Shown piece after piece: positions 35,056 through 44,125 of a stretch of 64,000 nt of DNA. Made by a program: the position numbers and the translations under genes. Source of the stretch: Blastomonas natatoria. Its GTDB lineage: Bacteria; Pseudomonadota; Alphaproteobacteria; Sphingomonadales; Sphingomonadaceae. The stretch lies in NCBI RefSeq assembly GCF_003201955.1, contig NZ_QJJM01000005.1, positions 186,001 to 250,000 of the forward strand. The letters are read 5' to 3'. How positions within the stretch are numbered: the stretch's first letter is position 1; the number at the start of each line of letters is the position of its first letter. The notes beneath the pieces are model-generated. The model ran no database searches. It was not told the origin of the DNA and saw only the letters and a list, made by a program, of their open reading frames with translations.

Positions 35056-35901
35056 ATGAGCGAGGCCGAAGCTGCGCCGGTCGCCCCGAAGCCCGCACCG
35101 CTCTATCCCGATACGCCAGACATGGCGCATCTGCACTGGCGCGATCCGGGGCTGATCGGGCGCGTGCGCCTGTCCCTGCGCGTTCTGGCGATCGTGCTGA
35201 TGCTGATCGTCTGCGTCCCGCTCTATTATGTCTGGCGCACGCTTCGGTTGTCCAATCCCTGGCCCAAGCTGTTCCTGCGCGGCGTCGGGCGCGCTTGCGG
35301 AGCCAAGGTCCGCGTGGTCGGCACGCCGCTCAAGCGGGACGTCTTCTATATCTCCAATCATCTGAGCTGGCTCGATATTCCTGTCATCGCGGGGCGCAAT
35401 GGCAGTGCATTTGTCGCGCAGGACGGGATCAAGAGCTGGCCGGTGATCGGCTGGCTGTGCAAGCTCAACGACACGGTCTTCGTCTCGCGCACCAACCGGC
35501 TGGGCATTGCCGGGCAGATCAACGAACTGCGCGATGCGCTGGCCGAGACCTGGGCGATCACCATCTTCCCCGAAGGCACCACGACCGATGGCAGCACGCT
35601 GCTGCCGTTCAAGTCGCCGCTGCTGCAGGTGCTCGATCCTCCGCCGCCCGAAGTGCTGGTCCAGCCCATGTATCTCGATTACGGGGCCAACGCGCATGAC
35701 ATCGCCTGGGTCGGGGAAGAGACGGCACCCAACAATGCGCTGAGGCTGTTCACGCGGCGGGGCAGCTTCTGGGTGACGCTGCATTTTCTCGAACCGTTCA
35801 GCCCCGCCGATTTTCCCGGCCGCAAGGCGATTGCAGCCGAGGCGCGGGCGCGCATCGATGCGGCGCTTTGTGCTTCCTTGGGCCGCGAACCGGCTGTATA
35901 G
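35056..35901 (+). CDS. plsC: 1-acyl-sn-glycerol-3-phosphate acyltransferase
   Basis: A 281-residue membrane-associated acyltransferase. It has one N-terminal transmembrane segment (LSLRVLAIVLMLIVCVPLYY), the catalytic block I HX4D motif (NHLSWLD), and block III FPEGTTTDGSTLL. It converts lysophosphatidic acid to phosphatidic acid in phospholipid synthesis. It sits between fur and miaB, with 8 bases separating it from fur. ATG 35056 is chosen over a TTG at 35044 that would overlap fur. Confidence 0.9.
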   Translation: MSEAEAAPVAPKPAPLYPDTPDMAHLHWRDPGLIGRVRLSLRVLAIVLMLIVCVPLYYVWRTLRLSNPWPKLFLRGVGRACGAKVRVVGTPLKRDVFYISNHLSWLDIPVIAGRNGSAFVAQDGIKSWPVIGWLCKLNDTVFVSRTNRLGIAGQINELRDALAETWAITIFPEGTTTDGSTLLPFKSPLLQVLDPPPPEVLVQPMYLDYGANAHDIAWVGEETAPNNALRLFTRRGSFWVTLHFLEPFSPADFPGRKAIAAEARARIDAALCASLGREPAV

Positions 35902-35913
35902 CCTGACGCATTC

Positions 35914-37293
35914 ATGACCGACACTTTCGATACATCCTCCGTCTCCGCGCCTGAAACGCCAGCAGACGCGCCCCGCCGCTATTTCGTCACCTCGTTCGGC
36001 TGCCAGATGAACGTCTATGACGGCGAGCGCATGGGCGAGATGCTGGCGGCGCAAGGCATGGCGCAGGCGGAAACGCGCGACGAGGCGGATCTCGTCATCC
36101 TCAACACCTGCCATATCCGCGAAAAGGCGGTCGCACGCGTTTATTCGGATATCGGTCGCCTGCGCCGCGAGGACGGATCCAAGCCGATGATCGCGGTCGC
36201 AGGCTGCGTCGCGCAGGCCGAGGGCGAGGAAATTGCCCGGCGTGCAAGAAGCGTCGATATCGTCGTCGGCCCGCAAGCCTATCACCGGTTGCCGCAGCTG
36301 ATCGAGCAGGCGCGCAAGGGCGAAACCGCCATCGACACCGACATGCCGGCGGCCACCAAGTTCGGCCTGTTGCCTGGCCGTGCGCGCCAGCAGCGGCCTT
36401 CGGCCTTCCTCACCGTGCAGGAAGGCTGCGACAAGTTCTGCACCTATTGCGTGGTGCCCTATACGCGCGGCGCCGAAATCAGCCGTCCCTATGCCGATCT
36501 GGTGGCAGAGGCGCGCGCGCTGGTCGATGCAGGGGTGAAGGAAATCACGCTGCTCGGCCAGAACGTCAACGCCTGGACGGGCGAGGACGACCGGGGACGG
36601 GCCAAGGGGCTCGAAGGGCTGATCGAGGCATTGGCGGACATGGCCGGGCTTGAGCGCATCCGCTACACGACCAGCCATCCCAATGACATGACCGATGCGC
36701 TGATCGCCGCGCATCACGACATCCCCAAGCTGATGCCCTATCTGCACCTGCCCGTACAGGCCGGAAGCGACCGCATCCTCAAGGCCATGAACCGCAGCCA
36801 CACGGCGGCGAGCTATCTGAAGCTGATCGACAAGGTGCGCGCCGCCCGGCCCGATATCGCCATGTCGGGCGATTTCATCGTCGGCTTTCCCGGCGAGACC
36901 GAGGCGGATTTCCAGGCGACGCTCGATATCGTGCGCGCCACCGATTACGCCCAGGCCTATAGCTTCAAATATTCGTCGCGCCCGGGCACGCCCGCTGCCG
37001 ATATGGAGGATCAGATCAGCGCCGAAATCATGGACGAGCGTCTGCAGCGTCTGCAGGACCTGCTCAATGCCCAGCAGCATGCCTTCAATCTGGCGACGGT
37101 GGGCAAGCGGATGCAGGTGCTGCTCGAGCGGACCGGGCGCAAGCCGGGCCAGCTGGTCGGCAAGTCGCCATGGTTGCAATCGGTGCATGTGACGCAGGAA
37201 GGCGCCAGTATCGGCGACATGATCGAGGTAGAGATCGTCTCTGCCGGGCCGAACAGCCTTGCTGGCGAACCGCTCGCGCTGGTGACGGCCTGA
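35914..37293 (+). CDS. miaB: tRNA-2-methylthio-N6-dimethylallyladenosine synthase MiaB
   Basis: A 459-residue methylthiotransferase. The UPF0004 domain has SFGCQMNVYDGERMGEMLA, TCHIREKA and VAGCVAQAEGEEI with three cysteines binding an auxiliary [4Fe-4S] cluster. The radical-SAM CxxxCxxC is EGCDKFCTYCVVPYTRGAEISRP (in parts). A C-terminal TRAM domain ends the protein. It thiomethylates i6A37 of tRNAs reading UNN codons. Fe-S cluster supply links it to the nfu gene in this window. phoH overlaps its stop by one base. Confidence 0.97.
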   Translation: MTDTFDTSSVSAPETPADAPRRYFVTSFGCQMNVYDGERMGEMLAAQGMAQAETRDEADLVILNTCHIREKAVARVYSDIGRLRREDGSKPMIAVAGCVAQAEGEEIARRARSVDIVVGPQAYHRLPQLIEQARKGETAIDTDMPAATKFGLLPGRARQQRPSAFLTVQEGCDKFCTYCVVPYTRGAEISRPYADLVAEARALVDAGVKEITLLGQNVNAWTGEDDRGRAKGLEGLIEALADMAGLERIRYTTSHPNDMTDALIAAHHDIPKLMPYLHLPVQAGSDRILKAMNRSHTAASYLKLIDKVRAARPDIAMSGDFIVGFPGETEADFQATLDIVRATDYAQAYSFKYSSRPGTPAADMEDQISAEIMDERLQRLQDLLNAQQHAFNLATVGKRMQVLLERTGRKPGQLVGKSPWLQSVHVTQEGASIGDMIEVEIVSAGPNSLAGEPLALVTA

Positions 37294-38393
37294 TGGCGCG
37301 CAAGCAGGGGCCGGGTGGCGGTCGCGGCAGCGATTCGACCAAGTTTCGCGGCAAGCGCGATCCGCAGTCGACCCAGCTTTCGCCGGTCTATGGCAGCGAC
37401 TTTCCGTTCAACCGGCCAGAACCCGCCAACAAGGCGCGGATCGGGGTCGAGTTTGACGAGCCGACGCTGCTTGGCCCGCTGTTTGGCCAGTTCGACAAGA
37501 ATCTGGTAGCGATCGAGAACCGGCTGGGCGTCTATATCCAGGCGCGGGGCAACCGAATCCAGATCGAGGGCGAGGCCGAAGCTGCGGCGCGGGCGCGCGA
37601 TGTGCTGGTCGGCCTGCACAAGCGGATCGAGCAGGGGCTGGATATCGACGAGGGCGCGGTCGACGCGCTGATCACCATGTCGGCCGAACCGACGCTGGAG
37701 GGCATTGTCCGCTCCGAGGTGGCCGACCCGCCCGGCATCATGATCCGCACGCGCAAGAAGACCATCGTGCCGCGGTCGGCCACGCAAACCGAGTATATGC
37801 GATCGCTGGTGCGCGATGACGTGATCTTCGCGCTGGGCCCGGCGGGCACAGGCAAGACCTATCTCGCGGTGGCACAGGCGGTGAGCCAGCTGATTACCGG
37901 CACGGTCAACCGGCTGATCCTCTCGCGCCCGGCGGTCGAGGCAGGCGAGCGGCTGGGCTTTCTGCCCGGCGACATGAAGGAGAAGGTCGATCCCTATCTC
38001 CGCCCGCTCTACGATGCGCTCTACGACACGCTGCCCGCCGAGCAGGTCGAGCGCCGGATCGCCAGCGGCGAGATCGAGATTGCGCCGCTCGCCTTCATGC
38101 GCGGCCGCACGCTGGCGGACAGTTTCATCATCCTCGACGAGGCGCAGAACACCACGCCTGCACAGATGAAGATGTTCCTCACCCGCTTTGGCATGAACAG
38201 CCGGATGGTCATCTGCGGCGACCCCAAACAGGTCGACCTGCCCGGCGGGGTCGGTGCGTCGGGCCTCGCGGATGCGGTCGGACGGCTGGAAGGCGTGCAG
38301 GGCATCGGCACCGTGCGCTTCACGGCGGCGGACGTGGTGCGCCATCCGATCGTCGGGCGCATCGTCGAGGCCTATGAGGGCAAGGATGCGTGA
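37293..38393 (+). CDS. ybeZ: PhoH-like ATPase (YbeZ)
   Basis: A 366-residue PhoH/YbeZ protein. The N-terminal KH-like segment (IENRLGVYIQARGNRIQIEGEAEAAARARDVL in parts) precedes the PhoH ATPase core. The core has Walker A GPAGTGKT, Walker B FIILDEAQNTTPAQMKMFLTRFG (in parts) and VICGDPKQVDLPGG. The start is set by the one-base TGATG overlap with miaB. YbeZ works with YbeY, encoded next, in rRNA maturation and ribosome quality control. Confidence 0.95.
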   Translation: MARKQGPGGGRGSDSTKFRGKRDPQSTQLSPVYGSDFPFNRPEPANKARIGVEFDEPTLLGPLFGQFDKNLVAIENRLGVYIQARGNRIQIEGEAEAAARARDVLVGLHKRIEQGLDIDEGAVDALITMSAEPTLEGIVRSEVADPPGIMIRTRKKTIVPRSATQTEYMRSLVRDDVIFALGPAGTGKTYLAVAQAVSQLITGTVNRLILSRPAVEAGERLGFLPGDMKEKVDPYLRPLYDALYDTLPAEQVERRIASGEIEIAPLAFMRGRTLADSFIILDEAQNTTPAQMKMFLTRFGMNSRMVICGDPKQVDLPGGVGASGLADAVGRLEGVQGIGTVRFTAADVVRHPIVGRIVEAYEGKDA

Positions 38394-38417
38394 GGCGTAC
38401 CTCGGCTGCTTTCTATC

Positions 38418-38500
38418 CGTCACCCCCGCGCAGGCGGGGGTCCCGCTTCTTACGCTTGATTGAAAGAATAGCGGGATTCCCGCTCTCGCGGGAATGACGA
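38418..38500. repeat. REP/BIME-like double-palindrome repeat, copy A
   Basis: An 83-base element between ybeZ and ybeY. The left palindrome (CGTCACCCCCGCG...GCGGGGGTCCCGC) is followed by a variable middle and the right palindrome (GCGGGATTCCCGC...GCGGGAATGACG). The outer CGTCA and TGACG are inverted. Two further copies exist in the window at similar length and in the same orientation on the plus strand. Confidence 0.88.
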
Positions 38501-38518
38501 AGGGATCGGGATAGCCCC

Positions 38519-39013
38519 ATGATCGAGACCGAAACCTCTGTCGACCCTATCTGGCCCGGCGATACCGACTGGGAAGGGCTGGCCGCGCGCGCTGTCTCGG
38601 CCGCTCTCGCGGTCAGCGCGCAAGGGTCGCTGGCGCAGGCCCGGTTCACCGTCTCGATCAGCGTGCATTTCGGCAGCGACGATGAAATCCAGGCACTCAA
38701 CCGCGATTACCGGGACAAGGACAAGCCGACCAACGTCCTGTCCTTCCCGATGATCGATCCCGATGATTTTGCGGCGCTTGCCAATACCGATGACGGTGAA
38801 GTGCTGCTCGGCGACATCATGCTCGCCTTCGAAACCTGCGCGCGCGAGGCGGAGGAAAAGGGCATTGCGCTCCTCGCCCATGCGACCCATCTGGTCGCGC
38901 ACGGCATGCTGCACCTGCTGGGGCATGACCATATCGAGGAGGCCGATGCCGGGATCATGGAGGCGCTGGAAGTGAAAGCGCTTGCCAATCTGGGCATCGA
39001 CAATCCATATTGA
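38519..39013 (+). CDS. ybeY: Endoribonuclease YbeY
   Basis: A 164-residue zinc metallohydrolase. The family motif H-G-x-L-H-L-x-G-x-D-H is present as HGMLHLLGHDH with His128, His132 and His138 as zinc ligands. The NRDYRDKDKPTNVLSFP start is also characteristic. It is an rRNA-processing endonuclease needed for 16S 3' end maturation. The gene is separated from ybeZ by 125 bases that hold a REP-like element. corC follows, reproducing the ybeZ-ybeY-corC order of proteobacteria. Confidence 0.96.
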   Translation: MIETETSVDPIWPGDTDWEGLAARAVSAALAVSAQGSLAQARFTVSISVHFGSDDEIQALNRDYRDKDKPTNVLSFPMIDPDDFAALANTDDGEVLLGDIMLAFETCAREAEEKGIALLAHATHLVAHGMLHLLGHDHIEEADAGIMEALEVKALANLGIDNPY

Positions 39014-39104
39014 TTTGGCCATATTGAACTGGCCATATTAAGCAGGCGTAATTGCATGCTGCCTTCCCAGTACAACCAAGAGCGGGGTTAAGAAACAGCC
39101 AGTC

Positions 39105-40034
39105 ATGGCAGACGGAGACAGTAACGGCGGGGGGAAATCCGCCGCACAGGACGAAGGTTCGGGGCGAATATGGCGGGGCTTGAAGGCCCTGCTGTTCGGA
39201 GAACATCATGATCAGTCGCTCCGTGCCCAGCTCGAAGAGGCCATTGACGAGCATGAGGAGGATGACGATGCCGACAGTGCATCGTCGCGCGGCGACCTGT
39301 CCCGCATAGAGCGGGAGATGCTGCGCAACCTGCTGCATTTCAGCGAGCATGATGTCGATGATGTCGCGGTGCCGCGCAGCGACATCATCGCGATCGACAA
39401 GGATGCGAGTTTCGACGCCCTGGTGGAAATCTTCGCGGAACACGGCCATAGCCGGGTGCCGGTCTATGAGGGCTCGCTCGATCACATCGTCGGCATGGTC
39501 CATATCAAGGACGTCTTCCCGATCATCGCCGCCAACGGACCGCGGCCGACAAGCTGGGACAATCTGATCCGCCAGCCGCGCTTCGTGCCGGAAACCATGG
39601 GGGTGCTCGACCTGCTGGCCGAAATGCGCCAGACGCGCACGCACCTTGCCATTGTCATCGACGAATATTCGGGCACCGAAGGGCTGGTGACGATCGAGGA
39701 TCTGGTCGAGGAGATTGTCGGCGATATCGAGGACGAGCATGACGACGAGCCCGAAACGCTGGTGACCCCGGGCGAGAACGGCGCGTGGGAAGCCGATGCC
39801 CGTGCCGAGCTCGACGATGTTGCCAAGCTGGTCGATCCGGCGCTGGGCGAGATCGACGACGAGGTCGATACTCTGGGGGGGCTCGCCTTCATGCTGGCGG
39901 GCGAGGTGCCGGCTCCGGGCCGCATGCTCGAACATCAGAGCGGCTGGCGGCTGGAAATCGTCGATGGCGACGAACGCCGCGTCACCCGCATCCGCCTGCT
40001 GCCGCCACCGCAACCGGTCGAGGCAGAGGTCTGA
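39105..40034 (+). CDS. corC: CorC/HlyC-type CBS-domain protein
   Basis: A 309-residue protein. A short acidic N-terminus precedes two CBS domains (VAVPRSDIIAIDKDASFDALVEIFAEHGHSRVPVYEGSLDHIVGMVHIKD and FVPETMGVLDLLAEMRQTRTHLAIVIDEYSGTEGLVTIEDLVEEIVGDIEDE, in parts). A CorC_HlyC C-terminal domain closes with EVTRIRLLPP-like residues. The CorC group affects Mg/Co efflux through the CorA channel or contacts other membrane partners. No transmembrane segment is evident, so it should be cytoplasmic. It follows ybeY in the conserved order; the apolipoprotein acyltransferase usually next is absent. Confidence 0.92.
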   Translation: MADGDSNGGGKSAAQDEGSGRIWRGLKALLFGEHHDQSLRAQLEEAIDEHEEDDDADSASSRGDLSRIEREMLRNLLHFSEHDVDDVAVPRSDIIAIDKDASFDALVEIFAEHGHSRVPVYEGSLDHIVGMVHIKDVFPIIAANGPRPTSWDNLIRQPRFVPETMGVLDLLAEMRQTRTHLAIVIDEYSGTEGLVTIEDLVEEIVGDIEDEHDDEPETLVTPGENGAWEADARAELDDVAKLVDPALGEIDDEVDTLGGLAFMLAGEVPAPGRMLEHQSGWRLEIVDGDERRVTRIRLLPPPQPVEAEV

Positions 40035-40095
40035 TCGTTCCATTGGCCCGCAAATGCTGGCTTTTGGATCAAACCGGGCCTAAGGCGAGCCGATC

Positions 40096-41277
40096 ATGGA
40101 CATTTCCGATCTCCGCATTGCGCTGTTCAGCGGCAACTACAACTACGTCCGCGACGGTGCGAACCAGGCGCTCAACCGGCTGGTCGGCTGGCTGCTGGAA
40201 AATGGCGCGCGGGTGCGCGTCTATTCGCCGACGACGAAGACGCCTGCGTTCGAACCGGCGGGCGATCTGGTCAGCCTGCCCTCGCTGCCGATACCCGGAC
40301 GCAGCGAATATCGCGTGACGACAATCCTGCCGCCCCGGATCAAGAAGGACCTGAACCGGTTTGCGCCCAATATCGTGCACGTTTCCAGCCCCGACAGCGC
40401 CGGGCACAGCGCCGTGCGCTGGGCACAGCGGCACAAGGTCCCGGTGCTGGGATCGGTGCACACGCGTTTCGAGACCTATCCGCGCTATTACAACATGGCG
40501 TTTCTTGAGCCGGTGCTGGAGGCGATCCTGCGCCGCCTGTACCGCAAGTGCGACGCAATCGTTGCGCCATCCGATTCGATGGCCCAGGTGCTGCGCGAAC
40601 AGCGGATGAGCTATGATGTCGGCATCTGGTCGCGCGGCGTCGACAAGCACATCTTCAATCCGGACATGCGCGACATGGACTGGCGCCGGTCGCTCGGGCT
40701 TCAGGACGACGTGCCGGTGATCGGCTTTCTCGGCCGGCTGGTGATGGAAAAGGGGCTCGACGTCTTTTCCGACACGATCGACCGGCTGGTGCGCCGCCAG
40801 GTGCCGCATCAGGTGCTGGTGGTGGGCGAAGGGCCCGCGCGCAGCTGGTTCGAATCGCGGCTGCCCAGGGCGGTGTTCGCAGGCTTTCAGGGTGGCACGG
40901 ATCTGGGCCGTGCGGTCGCCAGCATGGACCTGTTCTTCAATCCTTCGATCACCGAAACCTTCGGCAATGTCACGCTCGAGGCCATGGCCAGCGGCGTGCC
41001 GGTGGTCGCTGCGCGTGCAACCGGCAGCGAGAGCCTGGTCGAGCACAATGTCACCGGCCAGCTCGTCCGCCCCGGCGCGACCGTGGAGTTCGCCGATGCG
41101 CTGCAGGCCTATTGCGGCAATCCGGAGCTTCGCCTTGCCCATGGTCAGGCGGGCCTCAAGCGCAGCGAGAAATACAGCTGGGATCGGATCAACCGGGGGC
41201 TGGCGGAGACCTATATCCGTCTGATCCGCCAGCGTCAGGCGGGTAGTGGCGGCGTGCCCTATCGCGCCATCCGCTAA
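40096..41277 (+). CDS. Glycosyltransferase family 4 protein
   Basis: A 393-residue GT-B glycosyltransferase. It starts with RIALFSGNYNYVRDGANQALNRLVGWLLE, continues with IVHVSSPDSAGHSAVRWAQRHKVPVLGSVHTRFETYPRYY (in parts) and GFLGRLVMEKGLDVF, and has the nucleotide-sugar E-x7-E motif ETFGNVTLEAMASGVPVVAA (ETFGNVTLE). This resembles the MgtA/PimB mannosyltransferases and similar enzymes that build glycolipids. Sphingomonads carry glycosphingolipids, so a membrane glycolipid target is plausible but unproven. It is the last gene of the plus-strand run. Confidence 0.88.
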   Translation: MDISDLRIALFSGNYNYVRDGANQALNRLVGWLLENGARVRVYSPTTKTPAFEPAGDLVSLPSLPIPGRSEYRVTTILPPRIKKDLNRFAPNIVHVSSPDSAGHSAVRWAQRHKVPVLGSVHTRFETYPRYYNMAFLEPVLEAILRRLYRKCDAIVAPSDSMAQVLREQRMSYDVGIWSRGVDKHIFNPDMRDMDWRRSLGLQDDVPVIGFLGRLVMEKGLDVFSDTIDRLVRRQVPHQVLVVGEGPARSWFESRLPRAVFAGFQGGTDLGRAVASMDLFFNPSITETFGNVTLEAMASGVPVVAARATGSESLVEHNVTGQLVRPGATVEFADALQAYCGNPELRLAHGQAGLKRSEKYSWDRINRGLAETYIRLIRQRQAGSGGVPYRAIR

Positions 41278-41281
41278 GAAA

Positions 41282-41306
41282 CGGTCCCCGGACGCACCGG
41301 GGACCG
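41282..41306. terminator. Terminator between the glycosyltransferase and the PLP-enzyme gene
   Basis: A perfect 10-bp inverted repeat, CGGTCCCCGG with CCGGGGACCG, with a 5-nt loop. On the minus strand it is followed by TTTCTTAG, giving the convergent PLP-enzyme gene its terminator; the plus-strand side lacks a T-tract. Confidence 0.8.
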
Positions 41307-41315
41307 CATTCGCGA

Positions 41316-42644
41316 TCAGACTGTTTCGAGCGCCTGTTCGAAATCGGCGATCAGATCGTCGGGATCCTCCACGCCGATCGAGATGCGTACCAGATTGTCG
41401 GTAATGCCGAGCGCCGCCTTGCGCGCATCGGGGACGGAAAGGTGCGTCATTGCCGCCGGATGGCTCGCCAGCGTCTCGGTGCCGCCCAGGCTCACCGCCA
41501 GCTTCGCGAGGCGAAGCGAATCGAGAAACCGGAAGCTCTCCGCCTCACCACCCTTGATGAACAGCGAGAAGGTCGATCCCGCTCCCGAACAATGGCGGTC
41601 GAAAATGTCCTGCTGGCGGGCATCCTGGATCATGCCGAGATAACCCAGCCCCTCGACCTTGGGATGCTGCGCCAGGAATGCGCAGACCTTGGCCGCATTC
41701 TCGCCCGCGCGGGTCATGCGCAGCTCGACCGTCTCCAACGAGCGCATCAGCATCCAGGCGGTATTGGGATCGCAGATCGTGCCGATGGTGTTCCTGAGCG
41801 CGCGCACCGGATCCATCCAGCGCTTCGCGCCCGACAGGCCGCCTGCCACCAGATCGCTGTGCCCTCCGACATATTTGGTGAGGCTGTAGACCACGATGTC
41901 CGCGCCATGGTGCAGCGGCTGCTGCCACAAGGGCCCGAGGAACGTGTTGTCGATCGCGATCGGCGTCGGGATCTGGGCCTCGCCCAGCACCGCATCGCGC
42001 GATGCCGCCACCGCTTCGATATCGACCAGCGCATTGGTCGGGTTGGCGGGGCTTTCGAGATAGATCATCGCGACGCGGCCGCCCTGCTTCGCCGCCATGT
42101 CCTTCGCCTGTTCGAGCACCGCATCGATTTCCTCGCGGGTCGCGCCGGCGGGGAAGTCGAGATAGGTGATGCCGAAGCGCGAGAGGATGCGCGCGATCAT
42201 CGTCTCGGTCGCCGCATAAAGCGGGCCGGAATGCACGATCACGTCACTGTTGCTGCAATAGGCGAGCAGCAGGGTGGCGATCGCGGACATGCCGCTCGAA
42301 AAGACAAGCGCGTCCTCGGCATCGTCCCAGATGCTCAGCCGGTCTTCCAGAATTTCCTGATTGGGGCCGTTGAAGCGCGAATAGACCAGGCCCTCCGCGC
42401 CGCCGGGGCGCTTGCCGGTCAGCCCTTCGAAATGGCGCTTGCCCGCCGCTGCATTCTCGAACGCGAAGGTGCTTGTAAGAAAGATCGGCGCCTTCAGCGA
42501 GCCTTCGGACAGCACGGGGTCGAAGCCATGGCCCATCATCAGCGTCGAGGGCTTGAGCTTGCGACCGCCGAGCTTGCCCACTTCGGGCTTGGGCTTGCGG
42601 CGCGGCGTGGGGGTGGCGATCGGCTTGATCGGGGTGTCGGTCAT
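41316..42644 (-). CDS. Trans-sulfuration PLP-dependent enzyme (cystathionine gamma-synthase/methionine gamma-lyase family)
   Basis: A 442-residue fold-type I PLP enzyme. It has YSRFNGPNQEILEDRLSIWDDAEDALVFSSGMSAI (in parts) and ESPANPTNALVDIEAVA. The PLP lysine is in the SLTKYVGGHSDLVAGG motif, and a long C-terminal domain includes LGGTETLASHPAAMTH. The N-terminal ~50 residues (basic and Pro-rich, TPTPRRKPKPEVGK) are an extension rarely seen in MetB. It could be methionine gamma-lyase, cystathionine gamma-lyase or O-acetylhomoserine sulfhydrylase. GAGGAA-like RBS (AGGAAC) supports 42644. It is probably last in the pepN-pgeF-DASS operon run. Confidence 0.88.
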   Translation of the reverse strand: MTDTPIKPIATPTPRRKPKPEVGKLGGRKLKPSTLMMGHGFDPVLSEGSLKAPIFLTSTFAFENAAAGKRHFEGLTGKRPGGAEGLVYSRFNGPNQEILEDRLSIWDDAEDALVFSSGMSAIATLLLAYCSNSDVIVHSGPLYAATETMIARILSRFGITYLDFPAGATREEIDAVLEQAKDMAAKQGGRVAMIYLESPANPTNALVDIEAVAASRDAVLGEAQIPTPIAIDNTFLGPLWQQPLHHGADIVVYSLTKYVGGHSDLVAGGLSGAKRWMDPVRALRNTIGTICDPNTAWMLMRSLETVELRMTRAGENAAKVCAFLAQHPKVEGLGYLGMIQDARQQDIFDRHCSGAGSTFSLFIKGGEAESFRFLDSLRLAKLAVSLGGTETLASHPAAMTHLSVPDARKAALGITDNLVRISIGVEDPDDLIADFEQALETV

Positions 42645-42714
42645 GAATGGGTTCCTGCGGTCTGGGCGGAGCTTTTCCCCGTCCCTTGTCATGCCCGCAA
42701 CTATGCCCGAGCGC

Positions 42715-44118
42715 TCAACTGATTACAAAGGAAACCAACCAGATCGTGCCGACCATCAGGGGAACGCCCGCAAGATCTAGCCAGAACCCGGCCTTGAGCT
42801 GGCGCGGCAGCGCTATGTTGCCGCTGGCCCAGGCGATGGCATTGGGTCCTGTGCCCGAGGGCAGCATGAAGCCCCAGCTCGCCGCCATCGCCACCGGCAT
42901 CGCCAGCAGCACAGGATCGACGCCCAGGGTGACGATCAGGCTGGCGACGACGGGCATCACCCCGCTCGCCGTGGCGACATTGCTGGCAAATTCGGTCACC
43001 AGAACGACCAGCCCGGTCAGCGCCAGCGCGATGACGATCAGCGGCACGCCTGCCAGCGGTTCGAGCGCGCTGCCGATCCAGCGATCCAGCCCGGATTCGC
43101 CTATCCCCGCAGCCAGTGCCAGCCCGCCGCCGAACAGCATGATGACATCCCAGGGCGCGCGGTTCGCCTCCTTCCACACCAGCATCGGCCGGCCGGTGCC
43201 ATCGGGAAGGATGAACAGCGCGATGCCCGCGATGACCGCAATGCTGCCATCAGTCAGCGCACCGGCCGGCAGCATATCGCTGAGCCAGGGCTGGACGATC
43301 CACGCGAGCACGACGAGAACGATCACCGGGACCAGACGCCTTTCGGGAACGCTCCAGTCGGCCTGGCGCGCGATCGCGGTGCGTGCTGCATCGACATCGA
43401 AAGGATTTGCGGAGAGCTTCTGCACGCGGGCTAGGATGAACGCGGCGATCGGGACCGAGAGGATGACGATCGGCATGCCATAGGCCGCCCATTCGGCAAA
43501 GCCGATCTGCAGCCCGGTGGTCTTTTCGAGCAGTCCGGCGGCAATCGCATTGGTAGGCGATCCGACCAAGGTGCCCAGTCCGCCGATCGAAGCGGCGAAG
43601 GCGATGCCCATCATCAGCGCGCCCGGCAGGCCCTCGCTCTCCCCCTCCTCCACCCCGCCCGCGACCAGCACTGCGCTCGCAATCGGCACCATGATCAGCG
43701 TGGTCGAGGTGTTGGAGATGAGCAGCGACAGCGTCGCGGTGGCGATCATGAAGGCGAACAGCAGGTGCGCCGAGGTGTTGCCCGACCGGTTGACGATGGC
43801 AAGCGCGAGCCGTTTGTGCAGCCCCACCCGCTCGATCGCCAGCGCCAGGAATGCTCCGCCCAGGATCAGGAAGAGGATGGGTGAATAATATTCGGCGGCG
43901 ATGTCGTTGGCGCTCATCACCCCGGTCAGCGGCAGCACGATGAACGGCAGCAGCGCGGTGACGGTCAGCGGCACGGCCTGGGTCATCCACCACGCCGCCA
44001 TCCAGAAGACCAGGCCCGCCGTGCTCCAGGCGGCCGCGTCCATGCCTGCAGGCGCGGGCAGGATGAGCGTCAGCGCGAATCCGATGATGCCGGTGACAAG
44101 CCCCCAGATATTGGTCAA
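42715..44118 (-). CDS. DASS-family divalent anion:Na+ symporter (SLC13-like)
   Basis: A 467-residue permease with about 11-12 membrane helices. It contains the two SNT-type motifs of the SLC13/DASS family: ISNTSTTLIMVPIA in the first half and TEFASNVATASGVMPVV in the second. VGSPTNAIAAGLLE follows the first. It probably carries C4-dicarboxylates, tricarboxylates, sulfate or phosphate; substrate cannot be read from the sequence. It begins 7 bases downstream of pgeF. Confidence 0.9.
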   Translation of the reverse strand: MTNIWGLVTGIIGFALTLILPAPAGMDAAAWSTAGLVFWMAAWWMTQAVPLTVTALLPFIVLPLTGVMSANDIAAEYYSPILFLILGGAFLALAIERVGLHKRLALAIVNRSGNTSAHLLFAFMIATATLSLLISNTSTTLIMVPIASAVLVAGGVEEGESEGLPGALMMGIAFAASIGGLGTLVGSPTNAIAAGLLEKTTGLQIGFAEWAAYGMPIVILSVPIAAFILARVQKLSANPFDVDAARTAIARQADWSVPERRLVPVIVLVVLAWIVQPWLSDMLPAGALTDGSIAVIAGIALFILPDGTGRPMLVWKEANRAPWDVIMLFGGGLALAAGIGESGLDRWIGSALEPLAGVPLIVIALALTGLVVLVTEFASNVATASGVMPVVASLIVTLGVDPVLLAMPVAMAASWGFMLPSGTGPNAIAWASGNIALPRQLKAGFWLDLAGVPLMVGTIWLVSFVIS

Positions 44119-44125
44119 CGCACCG

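Noticed and set aside
35002-37188. 728-residue open frame on the minus strand over plsC and miaB
   Set aside because: plsC and miaB have intact acyltransferase and radical-SAM motifs; the opposite frame shows no domain.
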